This document shows positions 1 to 10,301 of a stretch of DNA of 48,644 nt, piece by piece. Origin of the DNA: Ophiostoma sp. CBS 140.51 (lineage: Eukaryota; Ascomycota; Sordariomycetes; Ophiostomatales; Ophiostomataceae); NCBI GenBank assembly GCA_029298735.1, contig JANSLP010000255.1:1-48644 (forward strand), in the 5' to 3' direction. The notes under the pieces are model-generated. The model ran no database searches. It saw only the letters and a list, made by a program, of their open reading frames with translations, and was not told the DNA's origin. Numbering within the stretch: the first letter of the stretch is position 1; each line of letters starts with the position of its first letter. Position numbers and translations under genes: made by a program.

Positions 1-220
1 TGGGCATGCCGGCGGCAGTGCGGGTAGCACGGGGTATCGGGATGGACAATGAAGTAGACTGGTGATCAACACGAAGGAGTATTTTAAAATGAATTCCTTT
101 GAATATTCATGTTGTTTTGTCACGGAATAAAATTATATAAAATAACAATAAATTAATGGATAAAAAGCAATGCTGAACAATAATAGTTTTATTGTCAAGA
201 GACTACCTAAGCTACATATA

Positions 221-892
221 CTAAATTTGAAGCCCATGCTGCGTCCGCATATGCCTCTCCAGATTTGCCTTGCGCGCCATGCCATCTCGTGCGGGCTTGT
301 AGTTACACCCGGGATATGTACATACATATTGTTTGGGCCCGTGAACTTCGCGCATATGGCGGGTTTTGTCAGTACGGGACGCAAAGTTGGCGCCACAATC
401 AGCCTCATCACAGTGATAGGGCCGTGTATGTGACTTGAGATGCTGTCTGTCGTAAGAGTGGGGCATGTTAGAGCTGGGAAGGCTGTATGGAGTTGGATAT
501 AAGGTCGTGTCTTTCAAGGGAACTCACGTTTTGCGTTTCTTGCTGGCAAAGGTGCGGCCGCATTCCGGGCACTGTAGAAGGCCATTCGTAGCACAGGGGC
601 TCCCGGGATCATTGTTGCTTTCTTGTTGCTGTGTAGAATTGCTGTGTTGCCATATTGTTGGTTCCTCAAAATGAAAGTCGCCGTCCTGTCCAGCAGGCTG
701 TATTTGTTGTGTTTGTCTGAAAACAGTCTCACCCCAGGTGTACTCATCAAGGGGACCTTGACTACCAGACTGTACCCAGCGTGGGTCAATGTACGCAAGT
801 GTTCCGCAATCAGATTCTTCGTGTTGTTGTTGATGTTGGTCGTTTGGTTCAGATTGCCTCGCTGGTCGTTGGTCGGATATGAGAGGCGCCTC
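221..892 (-). CDS. C2H2 zinc-finger protein, 3' part; 5' end unresolved
   Basis: Two exons are readable: 528 to about 892 and 221..446, split by a GTGAGT...CAG intron at 447..527. The reading frame upstream of the zinc fingers is a Gln/Asn/Ser-rich low-complexity stretch. Three C2H2-type fingers follow: the first (starting CPECGRTFASKK) is assembled only across the intron and gives C-x2-C-x12-H-x3-H; the second has C-x4-C spacing (CDEADC); the third starts CTYPGC and ends H-x4-H near the C-terminus. This looks like a nuclear DNA-binding protein. No in-frame ATG follows the stop at 893-895, and the sequence just before the exon is strongly pyrimidine-rich and ends in AG, so an upstream exon is expected but I could not place it. 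The target is unknown. Confidence 0.7.
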
Positions 893-1582
893 TTAAAGGG
901 ACGATAGGAAAAGAGGGGAAAGACAAACACAGCCTGTTGATGAAATCAAGGACGGTGTGATCGAGTCGGGGAAAAGAAAATATGGCTGAAGGACGGTAAA
1001 GGAGTGACACTGGTAGGGAAAGAAAAAAAGAAAGTAAAGAGTGTGTGCGGAAGCACTACCAGGTGCCGGCCGTGGAGAGAAGAAAGAAGAAAGAAGAGAA
1101 AATCAAACATACGTCTGAAGAGGCACGGTTCTCATATACTCGTGCTGGTTGACGATGATGCGTTGGAGAATCACGCACATAGCAATATGATTGGTTCCGT
1201 CAGAGGACACGCCTCAAAATATGCAAGGTCGTAATGGAGCTGCAGGACACGCCTCAATATCTGCAACAGGGAAGAGCTGAATCTTTTTGTCACTTCTTCG
1301 AGACACTGCTGCATATTTTGAGGCGTGCCCTGATATTGGGCCAATCAAATTGAAAAATGGATAAGCCCAGCTTCTTGTGATCGTATAGCAACTTTCACAT
1401 AGCATCCCAAGAAAACGTTGTTTTCTCGAAAGCCATCTTCGAGGACAACATTTTGAAAAAGTATAAGTATGGCCGTTTACTTCGTTCCACATGTAGAACA
1501 ACACCGAAAAAAATCAAACCAAAGCATTTTCCATTTCACATCCCACACTTCACCTACCAAAAATACATCCCACAGTATCACA
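893..1582. promoter_or_regulatory. divergent promoter with inverted and direct repeats
   Basis: This spacer lies between the zinc-finger gene (-) and the small gene at 1583 (+). It holds three copies of a 22-base element with the core ACGCCTCAAWATMTGCA: at 1204..1225 and 1244..1265 in direct orientation and at 1310..1331 inverted. Outer CCAAT boxes at 1190..1194 (as ATTGG) and 1341..1345 face each other, so the arms 1188..1225 and 1310..1347 are near mirror images. A TATA-like AAGTATAAGTA lies near 1459. The missing first exon of the zinc-finger gene should also lie here. Confidence 0.5.
1204..1347. repeat. three-copy 22-base element, third copy inverted
   Basis: Copies at 1204..1225, 1244..1265 (direct) and 1310..1331 (reverse complement) share AGG(A/G)CACGCCTCAA followed by an ATATGCA-like end. 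The inverted pair extends to a shared TGATTGG/CCAATCA further out. It reads as a regulatory array rather than a transposon end, since no target duplication or ORF is seen. Confidence 0.7.
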
Positions 1583-2057
1583 ATGTCTTCCCTGTTTTGT
1601 TGCAGTTCCACCCGGCCGTACAAGGCCACGCGCTTGAGCCACGAGGAGAAGTTTTCTGCCTTTATGGCATGGGCGAGATACCCTCAGAGCGAGTCCCCTA
1701 CTGGTGATGACATTTTGGCCAGCTACACGCCCTCCTTTGCCATCCAGCTTGTCAAACAGGTCAACTTTGGCCCTCTAGAGTCGAAGCGGTACTTTGTTCC
1801 TGTCGAGGGCAATGACACTGAATTTGTCGAGATTACCGAGCAAGCTCTGATCAACGCCAATTTTCAGAAGCTAAATGCGTAAGTGCACCTTGGCCGCACC
1901 AAAAAATGAAGACATCGACTAACATACCAGCTACAAAAACTTCAAGTGCGGACCGCACAACAAGTTCTTTGAGGTCAATGTGTACCAAAAAGACCCGACG
2001 AACACCCACCACTGGCGGGCCGATGTGGCCCGTCCGGCAGCCAACATCGACTTGTAA
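1583..2057 (+). CDS. small conserved-looking protein of unknown function, 140 aa
   Basis: Exons 1583..1878 and 1931..2057 join in frame across a GTAAGT...CAG intron (1879..1930) to give 140 residues. The start is the first ATG, in an ACAATGTC context behind an A/C-rich leader. I do not recognise the family. The protein has no signal peptide or membrane helix, is moderately aromatic, and carries two Cys near the N-terminus (FCCSS) and one in the second exon (KCGPH). The mid region (FVPVEGNDTEFVEITEQAL) looks like a compact alpha/beta fold. It shares its upstream region with the zinc-finger gene and may be co-regulated through the inverted repeat there. Confidence 0.65.
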
Positions 2058-2604
2058 TGGGTGGTGACTATATCACGGTTGAGAACGTTGTCGAATAAGA
2101 ATTGAGTTGCTATTACGAATCTGAAAGTGGAAATTGTGGAGGATTATTCTCCTACAGGTATCAAATAGAAACCCATCAAGTTGAAAAAAAAGAGACTCCT
2201 CAAAAAGTTATAAAACCTAGAAATGAATACCGATATTTTGGACAAAATAGTTTGTATCGCTAAAACAAATTGTATTGGCTCAATGAACGAAACAAATCAG
2301 GCAAAGACATAAGAAGAACTTGATCTGTGTACTCAAGTTTGCATTTCAGCTACCATTACGTGGTCTCAATGTAATTGCACAAAACCTTTTAGAACTCTAT
2401 ATCATCAAGTAATAAATATATTGTAACGAGAGAGTCCGTAAAGTAAAGAGGCAAGGTCTGTTAGTTTGTAATGGCCTCAATATTGGTGGCCCCACTAATT
2501 TTCATGATATCTTTGGTGCGCCATTTTTATCTGCTTCCCCATATAAACACCCGTAAGCGTCGCTGCTCCCAGCAAAGCCTGCTCCAATTTGAACAGCACT
2601 ACCA
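2058..2604. other. AT-rich intergenic stretch
   Basis: No coding frame or RNA is recognisable. The sequence is AT-rich and ends in a weak TATA-like element (CATATAAACAC near 2540) upstream of the tRNA gene. Confidence 0.5.
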
Positions 2605-2694
2605 GGTCTGTTGGTCTAGTGGTATGATTCTCGCTTAGGGACTACCCTGAGTATAACTTGCGAGAGGTCCCGTGTTCGATCCACGGACAGACCC
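2605..2694 (+). tRNA. tRNA-Pro (anticodon AGG) with intron
   Basis: The acceptor stem GGTCTGT (2605..2611) pairs with ACAGACC (2687..2693), with discriminator C at 2694. The D arm carries the B-box-free TTGGTCTAGTGG start and the T arm has GGTTCGA-type TGTTCGATC. The anticodon stem CTCGC (2630..2634) pairs with GCGAG (2660..2664), and the anticodon AGG is at 2637..2639. An 18-base intron (2641..2658) sits one base 3' of the anticodon, the normal position for nuclear tRNA introns. The body matches fungal tRNA-Pro (TTGGTCTAGTGGTATGATTC). It decodes CCU/CCC after A34 to I editing. Confidence 0.95.
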
Positions 2695-2697
2695 CAA

Positions 2698-2712
2698 TTT
2701 TTTGTCTTTTTT
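2698..2712 (+). terminator. RNA polymerase III T-run terminator
   Basis: Two T6 runs (2698..2703 and 2707..2712) lie 4 to 18 bases after the tRNA-Pro 3' end, the usual Pol III stop signal. Confidence 0.75.
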
Positions 2713-2994
2713 AAAAAGTCTTTTTTTATTTTTTTTTCAAAGAGTGGCTTGTACTTTTTAAGACTTAAGTAAAGTCGGCAAAATATGCCTAATTTTGTTT
2801 AGACTTATTTTAATAGCTGTTAATTCAGTCGTAAGCTGATCATTTTAACTTTTACTTAATTGCGACATTAAAATCGCCGACAACAAAAGTCATACTGAAT
2901 GAAGTAGGGAATGTTTTGTTTAAATTAAACAGATTCTATTTCAAGTACCGAATAATAATAAGAAGACAGGGTCCATTTACTTCACGTACATCCC

Positions 2995-4468
2995 TCAACT
3001 CAAATATGTCTGTTTGTAGTGTGCAATCATGGCACCCAACGGCAGCGACACATTTTGCTGACCACACGGACCGGGCGCAATCTTGACATTAAGAGCCTGG
3101 AACGTCTCTTGTTCCCATGAGTTGGCGGCCACAAGATAGCCCGAGGCAGTCTGACCGTTAATCATGGCGACGACCATGGTCTTGGGCATGGTGCTGTTGC
3201 CCTTGATGGCGTAGCCAATGTCGGTATAGATGCCGCTGCCGACGCAGGCGAGGATAATGTCGTCGAATGCGAGAATGCCCGTGCGTATCAGATTCTCGGT
3301 GCCGCCAGTGGTGTACACGCCCGGGACACCTTCACGAGCATCGTCGAGACGGACACGGCCGGGACAAGTGGTGAGGGCCTGCCGACTGTAGACTGTGGGA
3401 TTGCTGTGCCACTCTTCGGTTGTCGACATTAAGCGGATCGTCTCCTCGCCCAACAAAATACCCATGGCCTGGAGGACGTCAAGCAGTTGTCGCGAATACT
3501 TGACTTGGGGAATCTTCATGCGCACGTAGCCGTCGCGCAAGGGCTCCTCCACCGGCTCTTGTGTCAGCTCCAGTCCATTGATGGGTATATCTTGCTGGGC
3601 CGCCAGACTGTTGGCTGATGTCCGCCGGGCCAAGGGGTTGACGTCTGCGGACGTCTGCGGACGCCGACAGCGACATGACGGCCACAAAGTCGTCGCGGTC
3701 GTCAAACGACTGCTCGATCCACCGCATCATGGCACCTGGCCAGTCACCGTTGGTGTACCCAGACAAGTACGAGTTGACGGGGTGCATGGCATAGCTCGTG
3801 TAGGTGGCAATGGGGATGCCATCGTCGCGGCCGACAAACGAGAGCACTTGGACGCTGTGGTCAACAGGTCCACTGGTATTGGTGGCCTGGGTCCAGCGGC
3901 CCGTCAGCTGGTTGATGTGGCAGCTGTTGACACCAAAGAGGGCGGTGCCGTTGTTGTAGCCGACCTTGGCGGGCTTCATGTTTGTCAGGGCAATCTTGGC
4001 GGCGGCCAGACCGGCGAGACCGATATTTTCGTAACCGTTGATGCCACCGCCGCCATAACTGAGAGCCGAGACGTTGCCCGCTGGCCCCGCACCGTGGGCA
4101 TGCGTGAATCCAAAGAGAACATTGCTGGTGGATGTGTTCAACAAGTCCGCGACATACTTGTTGCCGTACGTGTAGACTTGGTCGGCAGCCGTGGCGGCTT
4201 CACAGTTGATAATCGCTCCATAGACACCAGCACTCTCCCAAACAATGGCGCGGACATAGATGCGCTCAAAGGCGTACTCGTTGAGCGGCAGCCATTGCGG
4301 GTTTGGCTCAGGCGTGATGTCGATTTTGCCAACACCAACAGAGAAGGAGCCGTTGCCAACAGTGTAGGAAGAGTTGAGATGAGTGAATGCCGTAAAGTTG
4401 AGCGCAGATTGTGCTGTGACAGCAGGGAGTAGCCCGGCCACAGCCAGGAAGAATGATGGCAGCCTCAT
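2995..4468 (-). pseudogene. neutral ceramidase-like secreted hydrolase, frameshifted
   Basis: Starting at the ATG at 4468, a 19-residue signal peptide (MRLPSFFLAV...VTAQS) leads into FSVGVGKIDITPEP, the opening strand of neutral/alkaline non-lysosomal ceramidase N-terminal domains. Then come FTHAHGAGPAGN and YAMHPVNSYLSG..NGDWPG, the His-rich metal-site segments of the family. Several N-x-S/T sites fit secretion. At 3641..3660 the 10-mer ACGTCTGCGG is present twice in tandem; the extra copy shifts the frame just after MSLSASADV. Downstream, the other frame continues as convincing family sequence (LARRTSANSL...) to the stop at 2995. One clean lesion with otherwise intact halves suggests recent loss, though an assembly artefact is possible. 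The gene appears intronless. Confidence 0.8.
3641..3660. repeat. 10-base tandem duplication causing a frameshift
   Basis: ACGTCTGCGG is present twice back to back, followed by a third partial copy (ACG). One unit removed would restore a single frame through the ceramidase-like gene. Confidence 0.85.
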
Positions 4469-5497
4469 GGTGGTGGAGATATCTTGACCATTGTGCTTAG
4501 CGGACTTCCACTTACACGGTACGGTGCATCGTGCTGTTAACAACTTATAAGATAGGCGAGCGGAGGTTGTCGGTTAAGGTCCGGAGGTCGAAGCGAGTCG
4601 CGCCTGCATACTTCCGTCCGGTGTGCCGTTCATATTGCGGGGTTGTGGCCGGACGTCACGGAGGTGGATGTTCTTGCATGTCCGTTGACCACTCAGTTTA
4701 AAGTAGAGGGCATGTAATCGGTCCGTCTAGTCGGGCCGTGCTGTCGTCATTACATCGTGGTGTTGTGTTAGCGTCGTCTTCGCTTGATATAAGGTTATAT
4801 CGTCGTCGGGTGTCGTGTTCCTTGTGCGATGTCGACAAAGATCATCGTTGACGATACCCCACGGGGAAAGAAGCTTGACCAGAGTTGTGCGGGGAAGCTG
4901 TCGAAATGTGTGAGGTGATGTCAATTGATCAGCAGAAAGACTATAGATAGCCGTCACCGGAGCTTGCCGCGTATCCGTTGGGTTGCATCGAGGGTTACGA
5001 TGGCATGTTGAGACTGTTCATCTGAATTGGTCTGTAAGCTTAATAAAGAGGAAAGATTCAAAATCATAATGATTGAATGAGGATAGGATAGCCATCCCAG
5101 CGGAAGCTTATGACTGCCGCATAGCCGGATGTGCCAAGCGAGCTGTCAAAGTCTTGTCTCCGGTCTTGTTGTCCGACGTCCTGTGATGCACCGGCAGACA
5201 ACTTCTCCACACGCGGGGAAGCTGCAGTAACAATCGAAGACGGACAGATCGGCTAAATTGTGGAGGAACCCATCTTGAGATGCATATCATTTGTACTATC
5301 GAAGCTAAATTTGTTTTTGCATCGCCGTCGTGACGTCGGTGCAATTGGCCGCGATATATACCAAAAGAGGTTAATCAATAACCACTGACTCAAGACGACA
5401 AAGCAGAAGAGGATTCAATATAACAGACATCATCCCATTGCACTTTGTGCATCTTGAGCACTTCAAAGGCTCATCTTTGTTGTGTCGTTAACTCACC
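4469..5497. other. intergenic region with repeated CGGAGG motifs
   Basis: No gene is recognised in about 1 kb. Close to the ceramidase-like gene, CGGAGGT occurs three times (about 4560, 4581 and 4659), the half-site type read by Zn2Cys6 regulators. A TATA-like GATATATACC at about 5352 precedes the next gene by 145 bases. Confidence 0.4.
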
Positions 5498-5970
5498 ATG
5501 AAATTATCATCAATTTTGTTGACCGCAGCAGCGGTGTCAGTCGACGCACTCACTTTCACCAATGCTAATTTCTACAACATCTCGATTGGTAACCCATTCA
5601 ACATTACCTGGGCGGATGCATCAGGACCAGTAAGCCTGACACTCCTCAAGGGCGGCACCGAACCGTTTTTTACCAACATTACGACGTTTGCCAGTAAGTC
5701 ACACCCGCCTGTATTTTGATTAATATCGTCACTAACAGCGTAGACAACCTCTCCGGCACTTCTTATGTGTGGACACCCTCTGCCGACTTAACTAGTGACA
5801 CTTATCTGATCCACTTTGCCGACACAGGTGGAGGCTCTGCATATGGTTTCTACTTTGCCCTAGTGGACGCGCCGTACTCGTTGTCGACGACGACGACCAA
5901 GTCGGCAGCAGCCAAGACGACGGCAGCCACCACCACTGCAGCACCGCAATCGACGTACACCTATCCATAG
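5498..5970 (+). CDS. small secreted Kre9/Knh1-like N-terminal domain protein, 140 aa
   Basis: Exons 5498..5693 and 5744..5970 join across GTAAGT...TAG. A nearer CAG at 5738 would give an immediate stop, so the acceptor is the TAG at 5741..5743. The product has a signal peptide (MKLSSILLTAAAVSVDA), then a roughly 85-residue beta-sandwich of the type LTFTNANFY..ISIGNPFNITW...VSLTLLKG...YVWTPS...YLIHF, which is the yeast cell-wall Kre9/KNH domain (Ser-Thr-rich membrane-anchored family). A short Ser/Thr/Ala tail (STTTTKSAAAKTTAATTT) follows. Relatives usually end in a GPI signal; here the protein stops at TYTYP without a hydrophobic tail, so it is either freely secreted or C-terminally shortened. 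The probable role is at the cell surface or wall. Confidence 0.75.
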
Positions 5971-6301
5971 TCATGAAGAGAGATCACTTGCAAAATGTAA
6001 CGGTTATTTGTTGTACAACAAGTCTATTAATTAAAACGGTAACTTTTAAAAAGAAAGAAAAGCAAAGTCTAAAAATGCGCAAAAAAAAACAGAATGGTAA
6101 AAACAAAAAGTGGAAAGTAAAAACAACGCTTGCGCAGAACAGTTGGTATCTAGTATGTGATGACAATGTAGAATGCACGCTCGCTCAGGAAGAATGTAAG
6201 AAAGATAATAAGTCAAAGTGATGGCGGAGAAGATTCTCTCCGACCTCGTTAACGTTTGCGAGAAAACAGTATTTGTTGTTGTTGTTATGAGATGAGAAGG
6301 C

Positions 6302-8083
6302 TTACGCCTTCTCAGAAGCGTCGGCAGCCGAATCGGGCCACTGCTTGGGCGGCTTCACACTCTTCCACCGGATACCCAGCGACAGGAACAGAGCCACGGC
6401 AGCGACACTGGCGGCCAAGTAAAAGGTGTGGGTAATGGCATTGTTGTAGGCCAAGAGCACATCCGTCAACTCGTCGGCGGTGACGACACTGCGGACAGCA
6501 GCAGAGCCGGCCGACAGAATCTTTTCGATTTCCGTCATGTCAAAGTTGAAGGTGGACAGCTGGGAGACGAGACGGTTCTGAAACAGGCACTCGCCGACGG
6601 CCAGGAGGACCGAGGCGCCAAAGAACTGGAAGCACTGCAGGGTGGCAGTGCCGACAGGGATATCGGCGGGCTTGAGGACGATCTGGGTGGCGACGTAGGG
6701 CATCGAGACAGTCATACCGGCACCCAGACCTTGCAGGACCTGGAAGGGGATCCAGTGGGTGTGGGAGGTATCCGGGTGGAGCGTCGTGAGCAGGCCGCAG
6801 CCAATGGCCATGAGACCGGTGCCTAGCAAGATGTAGACGTTGGGGTAGCCGACATACTTGAGGGAGAGGCCGGTGGCGATGGCGGCAAGGACGTCCGAGA
6901 GGGCGAGGGGGAGGTACATGACACCGGACTGGGTGGACGAGGCATCACGAACCACCTGGAACCATTCAGGCAGGTAGTAGATGGAAATGTAGATGGCGCC
7001 CATGGCAAAGAACTCGGCGGTGCAGCTGAAGATCATCGAGCGTTCTTTCAAAAGACGGGGCGGGATCATGGCGGCGTCGCCCTGGCGGACCTGCCAGACC
7101 ATAAAGACAATGGAGAGCAGACCGCCGCCCACGAACAAACCGATGATGGCGGCGCTATTCCAGGGTCTGGTGGTGCCGCCCCACTGGACAGCAAGCAGCA
7201 GCATAATGACCGAGGGGGCAAACAAGAAGAGACCGACAAAGTCAAACTTCTTGAGCTTGTCGAGGACCGGGATGGGCTGGGCGTTACCCTTGGGCGGGTG
7301 GAAGCAGAAGAAGAGCGTCACAATTGTGACGGCGCCGAGCGGCAGGTTGATCCAGAAACACCAGCGCCAGGAGGCATGCTGGGTCAGGGCACCGCCCAGA
7401 ATGGGACCAATAATGGTGGCAATACCAAAGGTCGACTGGAGAACGCCGACGTAGGCCGCACGCTTGGACAGCGGGATGCAGATGGCGACAATGCAGAACG
7501 CACCTGTGAAACAGCCAGCGGCACCGGCACCAGCAATGGCACGGCCGACAATCAGCATGGGGCTGTTGACGGACAGAGCACACAGGAGCGAGCCCAACTC
7601 AAAGACGCCGATGCAGGCGAAAAAGGACCATTTCATGGAGAACTGGCTAAAGACAGTGCCGGCCATGGGCTGGAGGGCACACATGGCAAACGAGTAGGCA
7701 CTGCCGTACCAGGCAATGTCCCCTGTGCTATGGAACTGGGATGTGATGCGCGGGATCGCAGTGGCGATAATAGAAGAGTCGAGAGACATGAGGAAGATGG
7801 CAAGGGCGAGGCCGAGAATGACCAGCGCCAACGGGAGACCCGTTACCTCATACGCCGGTGCTTCGTCGCCATCATTGTTGTTGTTGTTGTAGATGCTGTC
7901 GACTGTCGTAGAATCATTGCGATCCTTAATCGAGGGCGATGACTTTGTCGACGAAGAGTCGATACCGTCGCCAGCAGAAGTGGAAGGAGGACTGAGGTGT
8001 TGATCGTCGGATCGGGACTTGCAGGGGCCAACCTGGGTGGATTCGACGGGACGCGTGAGCGCTGAAGGGTCGTCACTCGACAT
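6302..8083 (-). CDS. MFS drug:H+ antiporter-2 type exporter, 593 aa
   Basis: A single intronless frame from ATG 8083. The first 80 residues are a hydrophilic Ser/Asp/Asn-rich cytosolic tail including an Asn run. About 14 hydrophobic helices follow. Family marks: LDSSIIATAIPRI at residues 101-113 (DHA2 motif D1), GRAIAGAGAAG near 180-190, and the antiporter motif C GIATIIGPILGG at about 220-231 followed by SWRWCFWINLPLG. Length and 14-helix pattern match fungal toxin/drug efflux pumps of the plasma membrane. The substrate cannot be read from sequence. No secondary-metabolite backbone gene is nearby, so general detoxification is as likely as cluster-specific export. The C-terminus is short (PDSAADASEKA). 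Confidence 0.9.
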   Translation of the reverse strand: MSSDDPSALTRPVESTQVGPCKSRSDDQHLSPPSTSAGDGIDSSSTKSSPSIKDRNDSTTVDSIYNNNNNDGDEAPAYEVTGLPLALVILGLALAIFLMSLDSSIIATAIPRITSQFHSTGDIAWYGSAYSFAMCALQPMAGTVFSQFSMKWSFFACIGVFELGSLLCALSVNSPMLIVGRAIAGAGAAGCFTGAFCIVAICIPLSKRAAYVGVLQSTFGIATIIGPILGGALTQHASWRWCFWINLPLGAVTIVTLFFCFHPPKGNAQPIPVLDKLKKFDFVGLFLFAPSVIMLLLAVQWGGTTRPWNSAAIIGLFVGGGLLSIVFMVWQVRQGDAAMIPPRLLKERSMIFSCTAEFFAMGAIYISIYYLPEWFQVVRDASSTQSGVMYLPLALSDVLAAIATGLSLKYVGYPNVYILLGTGLMAIGCGLLTTLHPDTSHTHWIPFQVLQGLGAGMTVSMPYVATQIVLKPADIPVGTATLQCFQFFGASVLLAVGECLFQNRLVSQLSTFNFDMTEIEKILSAGSAAVRSVVTADELTDVLLAYNNAITHTFYLAASVAAVALFLSLGIRWKSVKPPKQWPDSAADASEKA

Positions 8084-9799
8084 TGAGTTGTTGGGTGTGT
8101 CGTGAAACGGCAGATAAAAAGAAGGGAAACAAAAAACGAGAGGAAGCTGTTAAGCTGAAGCTTTTAGTAGCGAGTGAATGTTGTTGATGATACGAAAAAA
8201 AAGTTGTTGATTGATTTCGGATTCAGATCAATATTTGTATCCCTTGAACGATTTGCTGTTTTTGCTGTGTCTGTTGGTCCTTTTCTCTCGTTCCGGCTGC
8301 CGTTGGTTCGAGATTGGTCAAGACCCGTCAAGATTGGACGTTTGGATCTCCTCCGCCAAGAGTGGGACTGTCCCGTCACACTGGTGTTTTGATGGCACAC
8401 TACGTCGTATGGTGGATTATGATTCATTCTGAGTCTAGAGAAATAAGAGTTTGCAAGCGTGGTACCAGTAGGGGCACCAAAATAACGTGCGCGGACAAGT
8501 ACTTGTGGCCCCACTTTCGTGTTAGAGAACGTGTTGGTGTATGTCTTTTGTCCTTTTCGTCTCTTTTTTTGTGTCAACAAAATTTCTGCAGGACGCACCA
8601 AAACACACCAGAGACACACCACAAGCACTGCCGGCGGGCTGCGGACCACTACGAACAATGATCAGTTATGAGTATTCTCTGCTTTAGTTCGCAAAGGGCC
8701 GCAAAGAGATGAGGCTGAAGCGGGAATGGAATAAAAAAATGGAATCAAAGGAATTGAAGCGATGTCGAAAAGAGATAGAAAAAAGGAGTGAAAATTATGA
8801 TGCGAAAACAGCCCTACAAACGACAGTAACAACAAAGAACACTCGTGGATAGCACTGATTCAACCAAACGGGTGAGGCTTGGCAGGGGCAGAATTTTTCT
8901 GTATGCAGTCTGTTTTTTCATCTCCTTCCTATTCTTTGTAGAGGCAGTGACGGAGAATTTTGAACTGGGAAACTGGACAATGGACTGCCGCACTGCCACG
9001 CCAACCAGATGAGCTGCACCACAAAATATACGGCCATTGCAGAACGGCTGCAGGCGGCTGCACAACAGCCGCCGGCAATTGAAGCCACAACCACAAAGGG
9101 AAGCAGCCACGACACCACTACATTACAGCTCAAACCGACGAATGGATGCTACCATTTGGTAGACGGCGATTCGTCGACATGTGGGAATCTGCAAGGCTGG
9201 ACAGTGTAAGTGCTTTGATTACAAGCATGCCAACATGCCAGCATGCAAGGCCCGTCTGATATCCCGTCTGCCGCGTCAGATTTTGAGAGATGAGAGATGC
9301 TAGTGCCGGGCCGACGCCAGTCGAATCAGAGTGAGTGGAAAAGGGGGAAACGGAAATGGGGGCGGAATTGAAAGCTGTCTGTCCCCGTTGCCCAGACTGC
9401 CCATGCTCGCGCATGCCGATAAGCGAGCTTGAACACGGCACCACGCAGTCTCATCTTGGCGGATCGACCGAACCAGGCTAGCAGCTCTGATTATTCTGAT
9501 GTCATAACAAGTGGACCACAACAATAAGACAACACGACGTCGACAAAAAAGGGTTGGATACGCCGTATCAGTTTGGGAGTTTGCTGATGCTCGGTCACTT
9601 CTATCTTTTTGTGCCTTCCTTTTATCATATCGACGTTTATGTTCACTTCACCGAAAAAAGTTGACGTCTACATCCACGGTATATCATTTGCTCGTCTATT
9701 TGCAACTGTCCTTCTATGGCTTTAAATAGTGTCGTGCAAGGGTGGTTGTTGTCGATGATGCGGGTGTCTGAATGGGCAAAAAGGCAACAAAGAAAACGG
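8084..9799. other. long intergenic region, no gene recognised
   Basis: About 1.7 kb without convincing coding sequence. It must contain the promoter of the exporter (5' side, pyrimidine-rich on the minus strand). A cluster of GCATGC palindromes (AAGCATGCCAACATGCCAGC) lies near 9221..9245. Short open frames here lack family features. Confidence 0.4.
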
Positions 9800-9805
9800 A
9801 AAAAA
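9800..9805 (-). terminator. Pol III T-run of tRNA-Gly
   Basis: A6 on the plus strand, i.e. T6 on the transcript, 6 to 11 bases past the tRNA-Gly 3' end. Confidence 0.7.
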
Positions 9806-9810
9806 TCTTC

Positions 9811-9881
9811 TGCGTCGGCCGGGAATCGAACCCGGGGCCTGTCGATGGCAACGACAGATTTTACCACTAAACCACCGACGC
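9811..9881 (-). tRNA. tRNA-Gly (anticodon GCC)
   Basis: Read on the minus strand: acceptor stem GCGTCGG pairs with CCGACGC, discriminator A. D arm TGGTTTAGTGGTAAAA, anticodon stem TGTCG/CGACA with loop TTGCCAT giving anticodon GCC, T arm CCGGGTTCGATTCCCGG. It is 71 bases with no intron. It is a standard nuclear tRNA-Gly and decodes GGC/GGU. Confidence 0.96.
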
Positions 9882-10301
9882 TGTATTCCTTGAGAGGCTA
9901 TTATTGTGGAGCTCGTCGCAGTTCTGAGGCTTTTATGCGGCGTAGAAGGGTGGGTGACGATGTTGTAAACCCGTTTTCGACAACACAGTCCTGGCACTCA
10001 TTCTGCGTTGATATACGGTAGGCTAGATTTCGATCTTATATACATACTATTTCCAGATCTCGGAAGAATGTAGCACATTCCGCCTTTTCGCTTGTTGGGT
10101 TTGTTTTGCCTGATGTTTTATCCTGAGCCCATGCGACAATGCTGTGCCACCGTACGTCGTACCGTATGGCCTTGTGGGGGCGACAAACAGACAATCTTAT
10201 GAATACGTGGCTTTCAAACCATTGTCTCTCATCATTACAACTTCAACTTCCTTCAAAGTGCAAATAAAAGAACTTTGAATGGCCAGCAATAACAATCCAT
10301 A
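9882..10301. other. intergenic stretch
   Basis: About 400 bases holding the former promoter of the decayed hydrolase. A CTTATATACATAC element lies near 10035 and nothing else is recognised. Confidence 0.4.

Noticed and set aside
3578..4432. 284-codon plus-strand frame over the ceramidase-like gene
   Set aside because: It is antisense to clear family sequence and its own translation is low-complexity Val/Gly/Asp/Arg without motifs.
7298..7942. 214-codon plus-strand frame inside the MFS exporter
   Set aside because: Antisense shadow of a high-GC membrane protein gene; no domain seen.
9211..9250. GCATGC palindrome cluster as a possible CRISPR or att site
   Set aside because: Only short, unevenly spaced words; CRISPR arrays are not expected in a fungal nuclear genome.
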